From: Paenibacillus sp. 1_12
Lineage (GTDB): Bacteria > Bacillota > Bacilli > Paenibacillales > NBRC-103111
Length of the DNA: 64,000 nt
Direction of reading: 5' to 3'
Assembly (NCBI RefSeq): GCF_900114475.1
Contig: NZ_FOTE01000005.1
Coordinates: forward strand, 124,001-188,000
Each line of letters opens with the position of its first letter. The first letter of the stretch is position 1. A program made the translations under genes and the position numbers. Positions 56,626 to 64,000 of the stretch are shown piece after piece. Under the pieces are notes generated by a model, which did no database searches, had not been told where the DNA came from, and saw only the letters and a list, made by a program, of their open reading frames with translations.

Positions 56626-59600
56626 CTATAATTGGGTTGGCAGGGCTGGAGGGGATTGCCGCTTCCATTTACTGCGAAAGAAATCCATCATTCCATCCAT
56701 TAACGTGTACACCACAGGAACGAGCAGTAGAGTGACCATAGTTGAGATTGTCAGACCAAAAGCAACAACAGTTGCCATCGAGGCTTGTGATTCAGCCCCT
56801 TCACCAAAGCCGATAACGAGAGGCAGCATCGCCAATACGGTAGTCGCTGTGGTCATCAGGATAGGCCTTAGTCGGACTCTGGCAGCTTCAATCAACGCAT
56901 CGTATAACGTATAGCCCCGCTTACGCAGCTGATTCGTATAGTCAACTAACACAATAGCGTTGTTGACCACGACCCCGATGAGCATGATCATTCCCATTAC
57001 GGAGTTCATATTAATCGTCCTATTCGTTAAATATAAACCGAGAATGGCACCTATGAATGTAGGTGGGAGTGAGAACATGATAATAAAAGGACCATATAAC
57101 GATTCGAACTGTGCCGCCATAACCATGTAAACCAAGACAATAGATAAGAGCAGCATCATATATAAGCTGCTGAACGTACTATTGGAATCTGCCTGCGAGC
57201 CCAATGAAATTGCATAACCATCAGGAGGCTGAATCGTATCTAGACGTTCTTGAACGACTTTGGCAACATCGCCCACTGGTGCACCTGTAACAAAGGCTTG
57301 AACCGTAGTCAATCGCTGTTGATTGATATGTCTGATTTGGGATGGTCCAGAACCCGGTACAACCTTCGCGATAGCACTAAGCGGAATTTGTGTTCCTGTT
57401 GACGTTGTTAGTACAATTTGATTCAGATTTTCTAAATTGTTCGTAAACTCCGTAGGATATTTAACCAGTACGGATATCTGCGTATCTCCTGTTTTAAAAT
57501 TGGTCGCAACCGATCCCTGATAAGCAGTGCGCAGAGAAGTCATAACCTCTCTTGACGAAATACCATAGTAGGTAGCCGCTTCACGATCAATCGTCATCTC
57601 ATAAGCAGGTATCGTGCGTTCAAGTGTATTTTGTACGTTTCTAAGTGTCGGGATAGCACGTAACTCCTCGGCAACCATATCACCGAGTTTGCTCAAAACA
57701 GCCATATCGGCACCATTCAGATTAACCTGAATATCGGCACCTCCACCTCCACCAATTCCCGGTAACCGGATAGATGAACGAGCATTTACCGAGATTTGTG
57801 CGCCTGCATTGCCATTAGTCAAATTACGGATTTGTTCCACAATTTGCTCAGTTTTCAATTTCCGTTCAGCAAGAGGCTTCAATGTGACGGAAATATTGGC
57901 CGAATTCGTAGATGCGCTCTGAAAAGCGCCTCCTCCTGCACTACCGACGTTCGTAAAGATGGATTCGATATCCGGAATGTCCTTGATCAGTGATTCAACC
58001 TTGGAAGCCAGTGCATTCGTAATTTCAAATTTGGTTCCTTGTGCCAGTGAAATATTAACAAACAATTGCCCTTCATCTGTTTTGGGAGTAAGCTCGGAGC
58101 CTACAAACTTGGCTAAATACACACTTCCGCCCAGCATCGAGACTGTAATAAGCACAATAATCAATCGATGTCCGAGTGACCAACGGAGTACTCTGGTATA
58201 GCCGTTTGTAAAACGGTTCATCCCTCTGCCAAACCATACAGCCGGATTGTAGGAACGTCCTTCAGGAAGCTCCTCATCGTGATTTTTTTTCAAAAGCTTG
58301 GCTGCCAACATCGGCACCAAGGTAATAGCGGCAATCAATGCGGCAATATGGGAGAAACTTACCGTGAGCGCCATCGGAGCAAAGAAGTTTTTGATAATAC
58401 CTGAAATAAATACAGTCGGAGCAAAAACAGCAATCTGTGCAAGAGCTGATGCCAATACGGCCGTTCCAACCTCGGCTGTTCCCTGTTTGGCCGCTTCGAC
58501 TGGAGACAAACCTTCCGCTTTTTTACGGTAAATACTTTCCAAAACAACGACCGCAAAGTCAACGAGCGAGCCCAAACCCAGTGCCAAGCCCCCGAGTGTT
58601 ATCGTATTAATCGTCTGATGAGAGAAATACATCATACTAAACGTACTGATAATTGAAATCGGAATAACGACCCCGATAATTAGCGTAGCTCTGACACTAT
58701 TCAAAAACAACATAAGGATAATAATCGAGAAAATGGCACCTAAAAGCGTATGCTCGATAACCGTATTAATTGAGTTACTGATAAATTTGGATGAATCATT
58801 TAAAATTCCGAGCTTTACGCCTGGAGGCAGCTTGCTTTGCAGCTCTTCCATCGATTTACGAATATTTTTGGCGACGGCAACCGTATTGCCATCGGATTGC
58901 TTGAGTACGGATAATCCAACGCTTTGTTCCCCATCACGTCTGGAATCAAAGGTTACATCCTGATATGTATCGATGATTTTACCTAATTCGCCAAGAGCAA
59001 TGGACTGACCGCGACCTAAGGTTACACGTACCTTTTCAATTTCACTTACGGATTTAAACTCTCCGGCAATGCTCAGTGGAACGAGCTGATCGCCTTTATA
59101 GACAAAACCAACGTCCGTTGATTGGTTGTCATTGCTTAAAGCGGAAGTGACCTGACTGAAGGTTAATCCGTATTGGGTCAGCTTGTTCTGATCGAGTAGC
59201 AGTTGAATTTGTCTGACACGTCCTCCTGTTACACCAACTGAAGCAACACCATCAGCACGTTGTACTGCGGGGCTAACAATGTTATCTGCCAAATCACGGA
59301 GGGTGACCAAATCAACACTGTTGCCATAAAGCGCAAGGCTGAGAATTGGTTGACTGTTTGGATCAGAACGAGACACCACCGGTGCATCGGCATCTGTAGG
59401 CAGCTGCCTTCTCACCCGGTCTAGACGGTCACGCATCGTTAAAGTAGCATCACTGATGTCCGTTCCAAAATTGAACTGAACGGTGACGGTACTCCCTCCC
59501 GTTCGAGAGCTGGAGGTGACTGACTGCACATTGGCAATAGTTGCCATGGAAGCCTCTACGCGTTTGGTTACCTGGGTCTCTACCTGCCCAGGAGAAGCAC

Positions 59601-59757
59601 CCGCCCAGTTCACGGAAACCGTAGCCGTCGGAATATCCATATTCGGATACAAATCGACAGGCAAAAGTGGTGCTGCTATGGAACCGATGATGATCATCGC
59701 GATCATCATCATCGTAATTGTTACCGGTCTGTTGACTGAAAAATTAGCTAAATTCAC
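56626..59757 (-). CDS. RND family efflux transporter (SwrC/AcrB type)
   Basis: A 1043-residue transporter with the normal 12-helix RND layout and two large extracellular loops. The opening SVNRPVTITMMMIAMIIIGS, the charged relay helix (LGLGSLVDFAVVVLESIYRK), and the second-half helix IGVVVNNAIVLVDYTNQLRK are typical HAE-1 features. Such proteins exist in Gram-positives without a TolC (SwrC of Bacillus exports surfactin). The start is GTG at 59757, overlapping the adaptor stop by 4 nt (GTGA), so the pair is translationally coupled. Confidence 0.95.
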   Translation of the reverse strand: MNLANFSVNRPVTITMMMIAMIIIGSIAAPLLPVDLYPNMDIPTATVSVNWAGASPGQVETQVTKRVEASMATIANVQSVTSSSRTGGSTVTVQFNFGTDISDATLTMRDRLDRVRRQLPTDADAPVVSRSDPNSQPILSLALYGNSVDLVTLRDLADNIVSPAVQRADGVASVGVTGGRVRQIQLLLDQNKLTQYGLTFSQVTSALSNDNQSTDVGFVYKGDQLVPLSIAGEFKSVSEIEKVRVTLGRGQSIALGELGKIIDTYQDVTFDSRRDGEQSVGLSVLKQSDGNTVAVAKNIRKSMEELQSKLPPGVKLGILNDSSKFISNSINTVIEHTLLGAIFSIIILMLFLNSVRATLIIGVVIPISIISTFSMMYFSHQTINTITLGGLALGLGSLVDFAVVVLESIYRKKAEGLSPVEAAKQGTAEVGTAVLASALAQIAVFAPTVFISGIIKNFFAPMALTVSFSHIAALIAAITLVPMLAAKLLKKNHDEELPEGRSYNPAVWFGRGMNRFTNGYTRVLRWSLGHRLIIVLITVSMLGGSVYLAKFVGSELTPKTDEGQLFVNISLAQGTKFEITNALASKVESLIKDIPDIESIFTNVGSAGGGAFQSASTNSANISVTLKPLAERKLKTEQIVEQIRNLTNGNAGAQISVNARSSIRLPGIGGGGGADIQVNLNGADMAVLSKLGDMVAEELRAIPTLRNVQNTLERTIPAYEMTIDREAATYYGISSREVMTSLRTAYQGSVATNFKTGDTQISVLVKYPTEFTNNLENLNQIVLTTSTGTQIPLSAIAKVVPGSGPSQIRHINQQRLTTVQAFVTGAPVGDVAKVVQERLDTIQPPDGYAISLGSQADSNSTFSSLYMMLLLSIVLVYMVMAAQFESLYGPFIIMFSLPPTFIGAILGLYLTNRTINMNSVMGMIMLIGVVVNNAIVLVDYTNQLRKRGYTLYDALIEAARVRLRPILMTTATTVLAMLPLVIGFGEGAESQASMATVVAFGLTISTMVTLLLVPVVYTLMDGMMDFFRSKWKRQSPPALPTQL

Positions 59758-61943
59758 TGACCGCCACCCGCTCTCCCTGCTTGACCGGTTGTTCCGTTAT
59801 TGGGATTGGCTGTAGCTGGTGTTTGCGAGTTGTTACCCGCTGGAGCAGTGCCGCCTGACTGCCCACCCTGATTGCGCTGTCCGCCCTGTCCCTGAGTTCC
59901 TTGTTGACCACTTTGACCACCTTGCTGTTGATTACCGCCTTGTGAGGCTCCTTGCTGGTTTTGGCCATTTTGAGCGCCACCTTGCTGACGCTGTCCACCT
60001 TGACCGCCTTGCTGTTGAGTACCCTGCTGACCACCTTGCTGTTGTGTACCCTGCTGACCACCTTGCTGTTGGGCGCCTTGCGGCTTCTGTCCCTCTTTGC
60101 CTGGTTGAACAATTTGTACAGCTGCCTTATCTGAAAGCAATTCCTGACCTTTAACTACAAGCTCGTCGCCTTCGGACAAGCCACTCGTGATCTCAAACAT
60201 CGCACTCGTCAGGCTTCCTACTTTTACAGTTACTTTCTTGGCACGACCATCCTGAATGATGAAAGCTGCTGAGCCGCTCGGCTGACTTAGGACAGCATCC
60301 GCTGGAACCATAACCGATTTGCGTCCTTCGCTTTTTAAGCTTGAGGTTGCAAACATTCCCGGGAGCAGCTCACCCTTAGGATCACTTACTTTGATATCAA
60401 CGTTATAAGCTTTGGTTACCGGGTCTAGAAGAGGTTTAATCGCTGAAACGGTTCCATCAAACGTTTTATTCAAGGTTGGCACAGTAACTTTCATTTCCAT
60501 ACCGACCTTGATTTTTCCGATATTAGCTTCCGATATATTCACTGTAGCTTGAGTTGGATCAACGGTTGCAATGGATAGTAAAGCTGCCTGTGTAGTGGCG
60601 TTTTGCCCTACCGGAATGCTGACTACCGTGACTACTCCATCTATAGGAGATAACAAAACTCCATCTTGAAGCTGCTCATTAAGCACTCTCAGATTCGTTT
60701 CAGCTTGCTGATACTGAGCAGTGGATACAACTATGGCATCCGTTGATTGTGCAGTTAACAGTGCTTGCTCGGACTGAGCAACCTGTGCTTTTGTAACATT
60801 AAGGTTTGTTTGTTGAGAGGCAACTGAATTCGCATAAGAAAGCTGATCCTTTTGCAAACTTTGTTGATTCGTATCCAGGATAACGGATAAAGTATTTTGT
60901 GCATTAGCCAATGCAACCGTATCGCGGTTTAATGTTTCTTGGGCAACTTGTATGGTTTGAGAGCTTTGAGCTGCTGCCAAATCTCCTTGTGCTTTAAGCA
61001 GAGCTGCCGTTGCCGAGCTGAGTGAGTTTGGTGTCGTCTGCTGGGCTTGGTCCAAAGCCAGCTGGGCCGACTGCACTTTTGCCAAGGCTGCATCAACATC
61101 AGCTTTTTTGGCACCAGAAGCAGCCTGGACATTATTATAGTTAACGATAGCTTGCTGCAAAGCAAGCTGTAATGAAGCTTGTGAGTTATTTGTACTAACC
61201 TGTGAGGTTTGTGTCGTGTCTTGCTGAGCGTTCAATGTATTTTGGGCATTGGTAAGCGTCGTATTGTATGTGTTCTGTGCGTTGTTTAAGTTTTGTTGTG
61301 AGATAGCGACTTGCTGCTTGGCAGTCGCAATGGAGTTTTGCTGATCGCTGATCGCTTTATTATAATTGGCTTGCGACAAGGCCAACTGTTGTTTGGCTGC
61401 TGTTATTGTATTTTGTTGATCTGCAATCGCTTTATCAAGGTTTGCGCGTTGAACGATTAATTGCTTTTCAGCTGTTGATGCACTGTTTGCTTGATCATTA
61501 GCAGTTCGTTGAAGCTGGGCTGCGCTGACGGCAAGCGAGGTTTCGGATTGAGCAATTTGCTGCTGAAGAGTGCTGGTATCAATTTTGGCTAACGGCTGTC
61601 CGGCCTTCACCCTATCCCCGGCTTTGACCATTAAATCCGTTACTCTGCCAGAAACTTTAGAGGAGATATTCGTAGTGTAAATCGGTGTAATGGAGCCCGT
61701 AAATACTTGACCGCCACCAACCTCAGCCATTTTAACCAGCTGTGTTTCAACAGGGAATTGTCGGGCCGCGGCCCCGCCTCGCTGCTGACCAGCACCTGCT
61801 GCAGGTGCATTCGGCTGTGCAGCTTGTGTATTATTCAAGCCGCCCCAATTCAGAAAGGAGGCTCCTACAACAGCAATCACCGCAATGATAGCAACGGCGG
61901 CAATCACCCATTTTTTTGATACATTCTGGATCCACCTGATCAT
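59754..61943 (-). CDS. RND/HlyD-type adaptor protein with long coiled coil and Gln/Gly-rich tail
   Basis: A 729-residue membrane-fusion-type protein. One N-terminal helix (WVIAAVAIIAVIAVVGASFL) is followed by a barrel/lipoyl half (VSGRVTDLMVKAGDRVKAGQ), then about 290 residues of Ala/Gln/Asn-rich coiled coil. The second lipoyl half (DGVVTVVSIPVGQNATT) and the beta-barrel follow. The last 110 residues are almost only Gln and Gly, including a duplicated 9-residue unit. The coiled coil is far longer than in MacA-type adaptors. The ATG at 61943 is 7 nt after GGAGG; an ATG at 61949 abuts it. First gene of the efflux unit. Confidence 0.9.
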   Translation of the reverse strand: MIRWIQNVSKKWVIAAVAIIAVIAVVGASFLNWGGLNNTQAAQPNAPAAGAGQQRGGAAARQFPVETQLVKMAEVGGGQVFTGSITPIYTTNISSKVSGRVTDLMVKAGDRVKAGQPLAKIDTSTLQQQIAQSETSLAVSAAQLQRTANDQANSASTAEKQLIVQRANLDKAIADQQNTITAAKQQLALSQANYNKAISDQQNSIATAKQQVAISQQNLNNAQNTYNTTLTNAQNTLNAQQDTTQTSQVSTNNSQASLQLALQQAIVNYNNVQAASGAKKADVDAALAKVQSAQLALDQAQQTTPNSLSSATAALLKAQGDLAAAQSSQTIQVAQETLNRDTVALANAQNTLSVILDTNQQSLQKDQLSYANSVASQQTNLNVTKAQVAQSEQALLTAQSTDAIVVSTAQYQQAETNLRVLNEQLQDGVLLSPIDGVVTVVSIPVGQNATTQAALLSIATVDPTQATVNISEANIGKIKVGMEMKVTVPTLNKTFDGTVSAIKPLLDPVTKAYNVDIKVSDPKGELLPGMFATSSLKSEGRKSVMVPADAVLSQPSGSAAFIIQDGRAKKVTVKVGSLTSAMFEITSGLSEGDELVVKGQELLSDKAAVQIVQPGKEGQKPQGAQQQGGQQGTQQQGGQQGTQQQGGQGGQRQQGGAQNGQNQQGASQGGNQQQGGQSGQQGTQGQGGQRNQGGQSGGTAPAGNNSQTPATANPNNGTTGQAGRAGGGQ
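60015..60070. repeat. 27-bp tandem repeat inside the adaptor gene
   Basis: A 27-bp unit (gctgttg-gtaccctgctgaccacctt) occurs twice with one mismatch, followed by a partial third copy. It encodes the repeated GGQQGTQQQ segment of the Gln/Gly-rich tail and is a likely site of slipped-strand length variation. Confidence 0.75.
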
Positions 61944-62164
61944 TTCCATACCTCCATGTAGTCTTATCCGTCCCTTCCTTGCGAAAAATAAACCTCCACA
62001 AAGAAGCCCTTGTTGTCAAGGCTTTCGTCTAACGGCTCCGGATGCTTTGTTGCAGATGCTCCAGTATATGTTCAACTTAGCGTATATTCATGATGAAACT
62101 ATGATTTAAATGTAAAAAAAATGTGAAATTGGGCACTAAACAGTACTTTCGTCTGATAGTCCAC
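61944..62164. other. Leader region of the RND efflux genes
   Basis: This 220-nt region lies between the RNA terminator and the adaptor start. It contains a small hairpin (AAGCCTTG/CAAGGGCTT near 62005-62030) and an AT-rich patch (62090-62120), but no promoter with a convincing -35 and -10 was found. Confidence 0.4.
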
Positions 62165-62391
62165 AAAAAAAAGAGACCCCTTTCGGGGTCTGCTTAGCGG
62201 TGAATGGATATAGGTCCAATGTCTTAAGCTCTTTTCAAAAGCCGGGTCAGAAACCTTGGTCACTTTACTGCAGTACGAGTACTACCCTAACGTGTCTTTG
62301 GCACATCCCTCCGCTTCTATCTGGAGTCAATCAACAAATTTCCACGATGTTTCGTTGAATTGTTCAACGGAATCACGCCTCTCTTTTTCAC
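62165..62391 (-). ncRNA. Candidate structured non-coding RNA of about 225 nt, class unknown
   Basis: A transcript starting near 62391, just after a TATAAT (62397-62402), would be closed by an exact 11-bp complementarity: TTAGCGGTGAA (62387-62397) with TTCACCGCTAA (62194-62204). A strong terminator follows at once (AGACCCC/GGGGTCT plus eight T, 62165-62191). Inside are further helices: CGTTGAA/TTCAACG, ACATC/GATGT enclosing CTCC/GGAG, and GTAGTAC/GTACTGC. No ORF with a ribosome site is present. It lies between the L,D-transpeptidase and the RND adaptor genes, so it may be a free RNA or an attenuating leader. It matched none of the riboswitch classes that could be compared by eye. Confidence 0.55.
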
Positions 62392-62396
62392 CGCTA

Positions 62397-62431
62397 ATTA
62401 TAGAGTGTACCAAAGCTTTGCTTTGTATACA
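62397..62431 (-). promoter_or_regulatory. -10 box with adjacent palindrome upstream of the candidate RNA
   Basis: A perfect TATAAT (62397-62402) has no recognisable -35. Instead CAAAGC, AAA, GCTTTG with flanking TAC/GTA forms a hairpin-prone palindrome about 6-30 nt upstream (62408-62431). It may be an operator for an activator or part of the transpeptidase gene's 3' end. Confidence 0.4.
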
Positions 62432-62444
62432 TGCTCTTTGAAAT

Positions 62445-62942
62445 TTATTTGATAATCACTTTAGTACCTAATGGAATGTGACGATACAGCCATTCAATAT
62501 CCTTATTATGCATTCGTACACATCCAGAAGAAGCATGACTGCCAATCGAATAAGGACGATTGGTTCCGTGGATTCCGTACGTGTAGCCACCAGTTCCAGG
62601 TACATTGATACCGAGCCACCTCGACCCTAATGGATTCCGGGGGTGTCCGCCCGGAATTTGCTTACGCATGTACCAGGGCTTAACGATTTTAGTCACGATA
62701 TGAAATTCGCCCTCAGGTGTTAAATCATTACTTCGCCCTGTAGCTACCGAAAATCGATAATTCGCCCTTCCATTCACATACACAGTAAGCAAATTGCTTT
62801 TTTTGTTTATTTCGATATAAACGCCCTCTTCGTGCACCGCTTCAAGCGGCATTGGAGCTATTGCAGCACTCACTAGAGATCCACAGCCCAAGCCAAGCCA
62901 GACACTGACAAAAATGATGAGCGCGCAGCTGAAAATCCTCAT
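62445..62942 (-). CDS. L,D-transpeptidase (YkuD domain)
   Basis: A 165-residue secreted enzyme that forms 3-3 peptidoglycan cross-links or modifies spore cortex. A signal peptide (MRIFSCALIIFVSVWLGLGC) is followed by the YkuD domain (EINKKSNLLTVYVNGRANYR, LTPEGEFHIVTKI) and the catalytic block IHGTNRP with SHASSGCVRMHNKDIEWLY (His and Cys). There is no LysM domain. The Cys near the end of the signal (GLGCGS) could also mark a lipoprotein. The start is ATG at 62942, with AAAGGA upstream; the frame is open to 62966. Confidence 0.9.
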   Translation of the reverse strand: MRIFSCALIIFVSVWLGLGCGSLVSAAIAPMPLEAVHEEGVYIEINKKSNLLTVYVNGRANYRFSVATGRSNDLTPEGEFHIVTKIVKPWYMRKQIPGGHPRNPLGSRWLGINVPGTGGYTYGIHGTNRPYSIGSHASSGCVRMHNKDIEWLYRHIPLGTKVIIK

Positions 62943-63171
62943 GAAATCGCATCCTTTGCTAGCCATACAAGATTATGGTTGCCAGATCGATAGCGATTTA
63001 TGTGCGCATGCAATCAATCCCAAGAGTTATATTCAAGGACATATCGTTTATGCTTACAGCAACTATTTGGGATGCTTGATAACTCTCCAACCCAGGCTGC
63101 TGTATGATGTGGGGGGGCTAGGTTTTATATAAATAACCAATTAGTACGATTGTTTTGGTGCCAGTTACAAA

Positions 63172-63825
63172 TTATCGATTCCAGTCAAACCCGACTTCCT
63201 GTAAAAAAGCACGTGCGATGGCCATATGCCCAACCAAATTCGGGTGCACTCGATCCCATGCCAAAGCAGCCGGATAAATGTGTTCCAACACAGGTTGAAA
63301 AGCAGCCTGAATGTCGATAAAATGAGTGTTGTTCTTTTCAGCGATTTCCTTAACGACTCTACCATATTCATCCATCGACTTTCGCATCGGATCATTGGCA
63401 TTAGGCTCTAAATAAAAAGGTGTCATCAGGATTATTCCTTTTACAGACGGTAATGTCTGCTTAACCAACTCATCGAGTGTAGCGCGGTATTCGTCTATGT
63501 ATACATGAGATTCCTTAATTGTCGGTTGATCGTACTGACGCCATACATCATTGATCCCGATCATAATCGAAACCCAGTCCGGCTCTAAATCAAGTACATC
63601 CGTTTGCCAGCGTTCCTTAAGACTGCGAACCGTATTGCCGCTAATTCCCATATTAATGACCCGAAGTGAAAGCTCAGGATATACGGAATGGAAAAGCGCA
63701 TTGACTGCAGATACATAACCTTTGCCAGTAGAGTCATTACGACCTTCGCCATGGGGACGCTTACGCTCCACATCTGTAATTGAATCACCTATCATGACTA
63801 GCTTTTCATTTTTGTTAAAAATCAT
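63172..63825 (-). CDS. SGNH/GDSL hydrolase family protein
   Basis: A 217-residue esterase-type hydrolase without a signal peptide. The four blocks are present: LVMIGDSITDVE (nucleophile Ser), NMGISGNTVRSL (Gly), IMIGINDVWRQY (Asn) and WDRVHPNLVGH (Asp and His). Family members deacylate sugars, lipids or polysaccharides; the substrate here is unknown. The start is ATG at 63825 with AAGGGAGA upstream. Confidence 0.9.
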   Translation of the reverse strand: MIFNKNEKLVMIGDSITDVERKRPHGEGRNDSTGKGYVSAVNALFHSVYPELSLRVINMGISGNTVRSLKERWQTDVLDLEPDWVSIMIGINDVWRQYDQPTIKESHVYIDEYRATLDELVKQTLPSVKGIILMTPFYLEPNANDPMRKSMDEYGRVVKEIAEKNNTHFIDIQAAFQPVLEHIYPAALAWDRVHPNLVGHMAIARAFLQEVGFDWNR

Positions 63826-63898
63826 GTCCAAATCTCCCTTTTATATAATTATGAAATAGAGTCCAGTTTGATTTTACCTGATTATGGACTCGCCTGCA

Positions 63899-63934
63899 TC
63901 AAAAAATCCCGATCCTTGAATAAGGAGCCGGGAT
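63899..63934 (-). terminator. Terminator of the gene entering from the right edge
   Basis: On the minus strand AATCCCGG, CTCCTT, a 4-nt loop, AAGGA and CGGGATT pair, followed by six T residues. It lies about 12 nt after the stop codon at 63946. Confidence 0.85.
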
Positions 63935-63945
63935 TCATAAATGGA

Positions 63946-64000
63946 TCAAGCAGAAATGCGCGGGGATGTTTGTTTGGGATCTGTAAATGAGGGTACATAC
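63946..64000 (-). CDS. C-terminal end of an unidentified gene (cut by window edge)
   Basis: The last 17 codons of a minus-strand frame (YVPSFTDPKQTSPRISA) end in TGA at 63946-63948, immediately before an intrinsic terminator. Too short to identify. The frame was chosen because its stop fits the terminator distance. Confidence 0.4.
   Translation of the reverse strand, partial: YVPSFTDPKQTSPRISA

Noticed and set aside
62165-62391. Assignment of the RNA to the c-di-AMP (ydaO), lysine or guanidine-I riboswitch
   Set aside because: The conserved core words of these classes are absent or only weakly resembled, so no class is claimed.
62914-63132. 72-codon plus-strand ORF between the transpeptidase and SGNH genes
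   Set aside because: It overlaps the transpeptidase start and has no ribosome site, promoter or family pattern.

Overview
The window comes from a low-to-mid GC, endospore-forming Gram-positive bacterium, most likely Paenibacillus or a close Paenibacillaceae relative. This rests on spore genes (gpr, spoIIP, spoVAC/D/E), consensus Bacillus-type Shine-Dalgarno sites, a CIRCE element, a leuS T-box, SLH-anchored surface proteins, and the conserved Firmicutes gene string from yqeG to mtaB. Most genes lie on the minus strand, so each operon reads from high to low coordinates.

Region by region. 1-2.9 kb: an ECF sigma factor with a truncated membrane partner (probable anti-sigma), then a nitroreductase behind a promoter overlapped by a Fur box. 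2.9-9 kb: RNA and protein modification genes (RlmI-type methyltransferase, mtaB, rsmE, prmA), deoC and a site-2 protease. 9.2-16.5 kb: two small stress-type genes, then the heat-shock operon hrcA - chaperonin - grpE - dnaK - dnaJ under a perfect CIRCE. The chaperonin is a thermosome-like (archaeal-like, group III) protein, not GroEL. 16.5-24.8 kb: GNAT, hemW, lepA, a small membrane protein, spoIIP, gpr, rpsT, holA. 25-28.7 kb: a second ECF sigma/anti-sigma pair with a candidate autoregulatory promoter, and a DUF2264 gene. 28.8-33.8 kb: the late-competence cluster comEA-comEB-comEC with divergent comER; comEC carries an in-frame TGA inside its metallo-beta-lactamase domain. 33.9-44 kb: leuS with its T-box leader, a TraX-like protein, a 28-codon membrane peptide gene, yqeM, cvfB, rsfS, yqeK, nadD, yhbY, aroE, yqeH, yqeG. 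44-48.5 kb: a MoxR-DUF58-transglutaminase operon. 48.7-51.8 kb: a spoVA module with DUF421 and divergent DUF1657 genes, resembling the spoVA2mob set. 52-53.6 kb: a stand-alone uronate-isomerase-like hydrolase. 53.7-62 kb: a possible three-gene envelope unit: an RND adaptor with a Gln/Gly-rich tail, an RND transporter, and a secreted protein with 14 RCC1 repeats and three SLH domains. 62.2-62.4 kb: an unassigned structured RNA with its own terminator. The window ends with an L,D-transpeptidase, an SGNH hydrolase and the tail of a further minus-strand gene.

The strongest points for follow-up are the archaeal-like chaperonin in the dnaK operon, the unassigned RNA near 62.2-62.4 kb, the nonsense codon in comEC, the RND plus SLH/RCC1 unit, and two micro-ORFs of under 30 codons. 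No prophage, insertion sequence, CRISPR array, tRNA or rRNA gene was seen.
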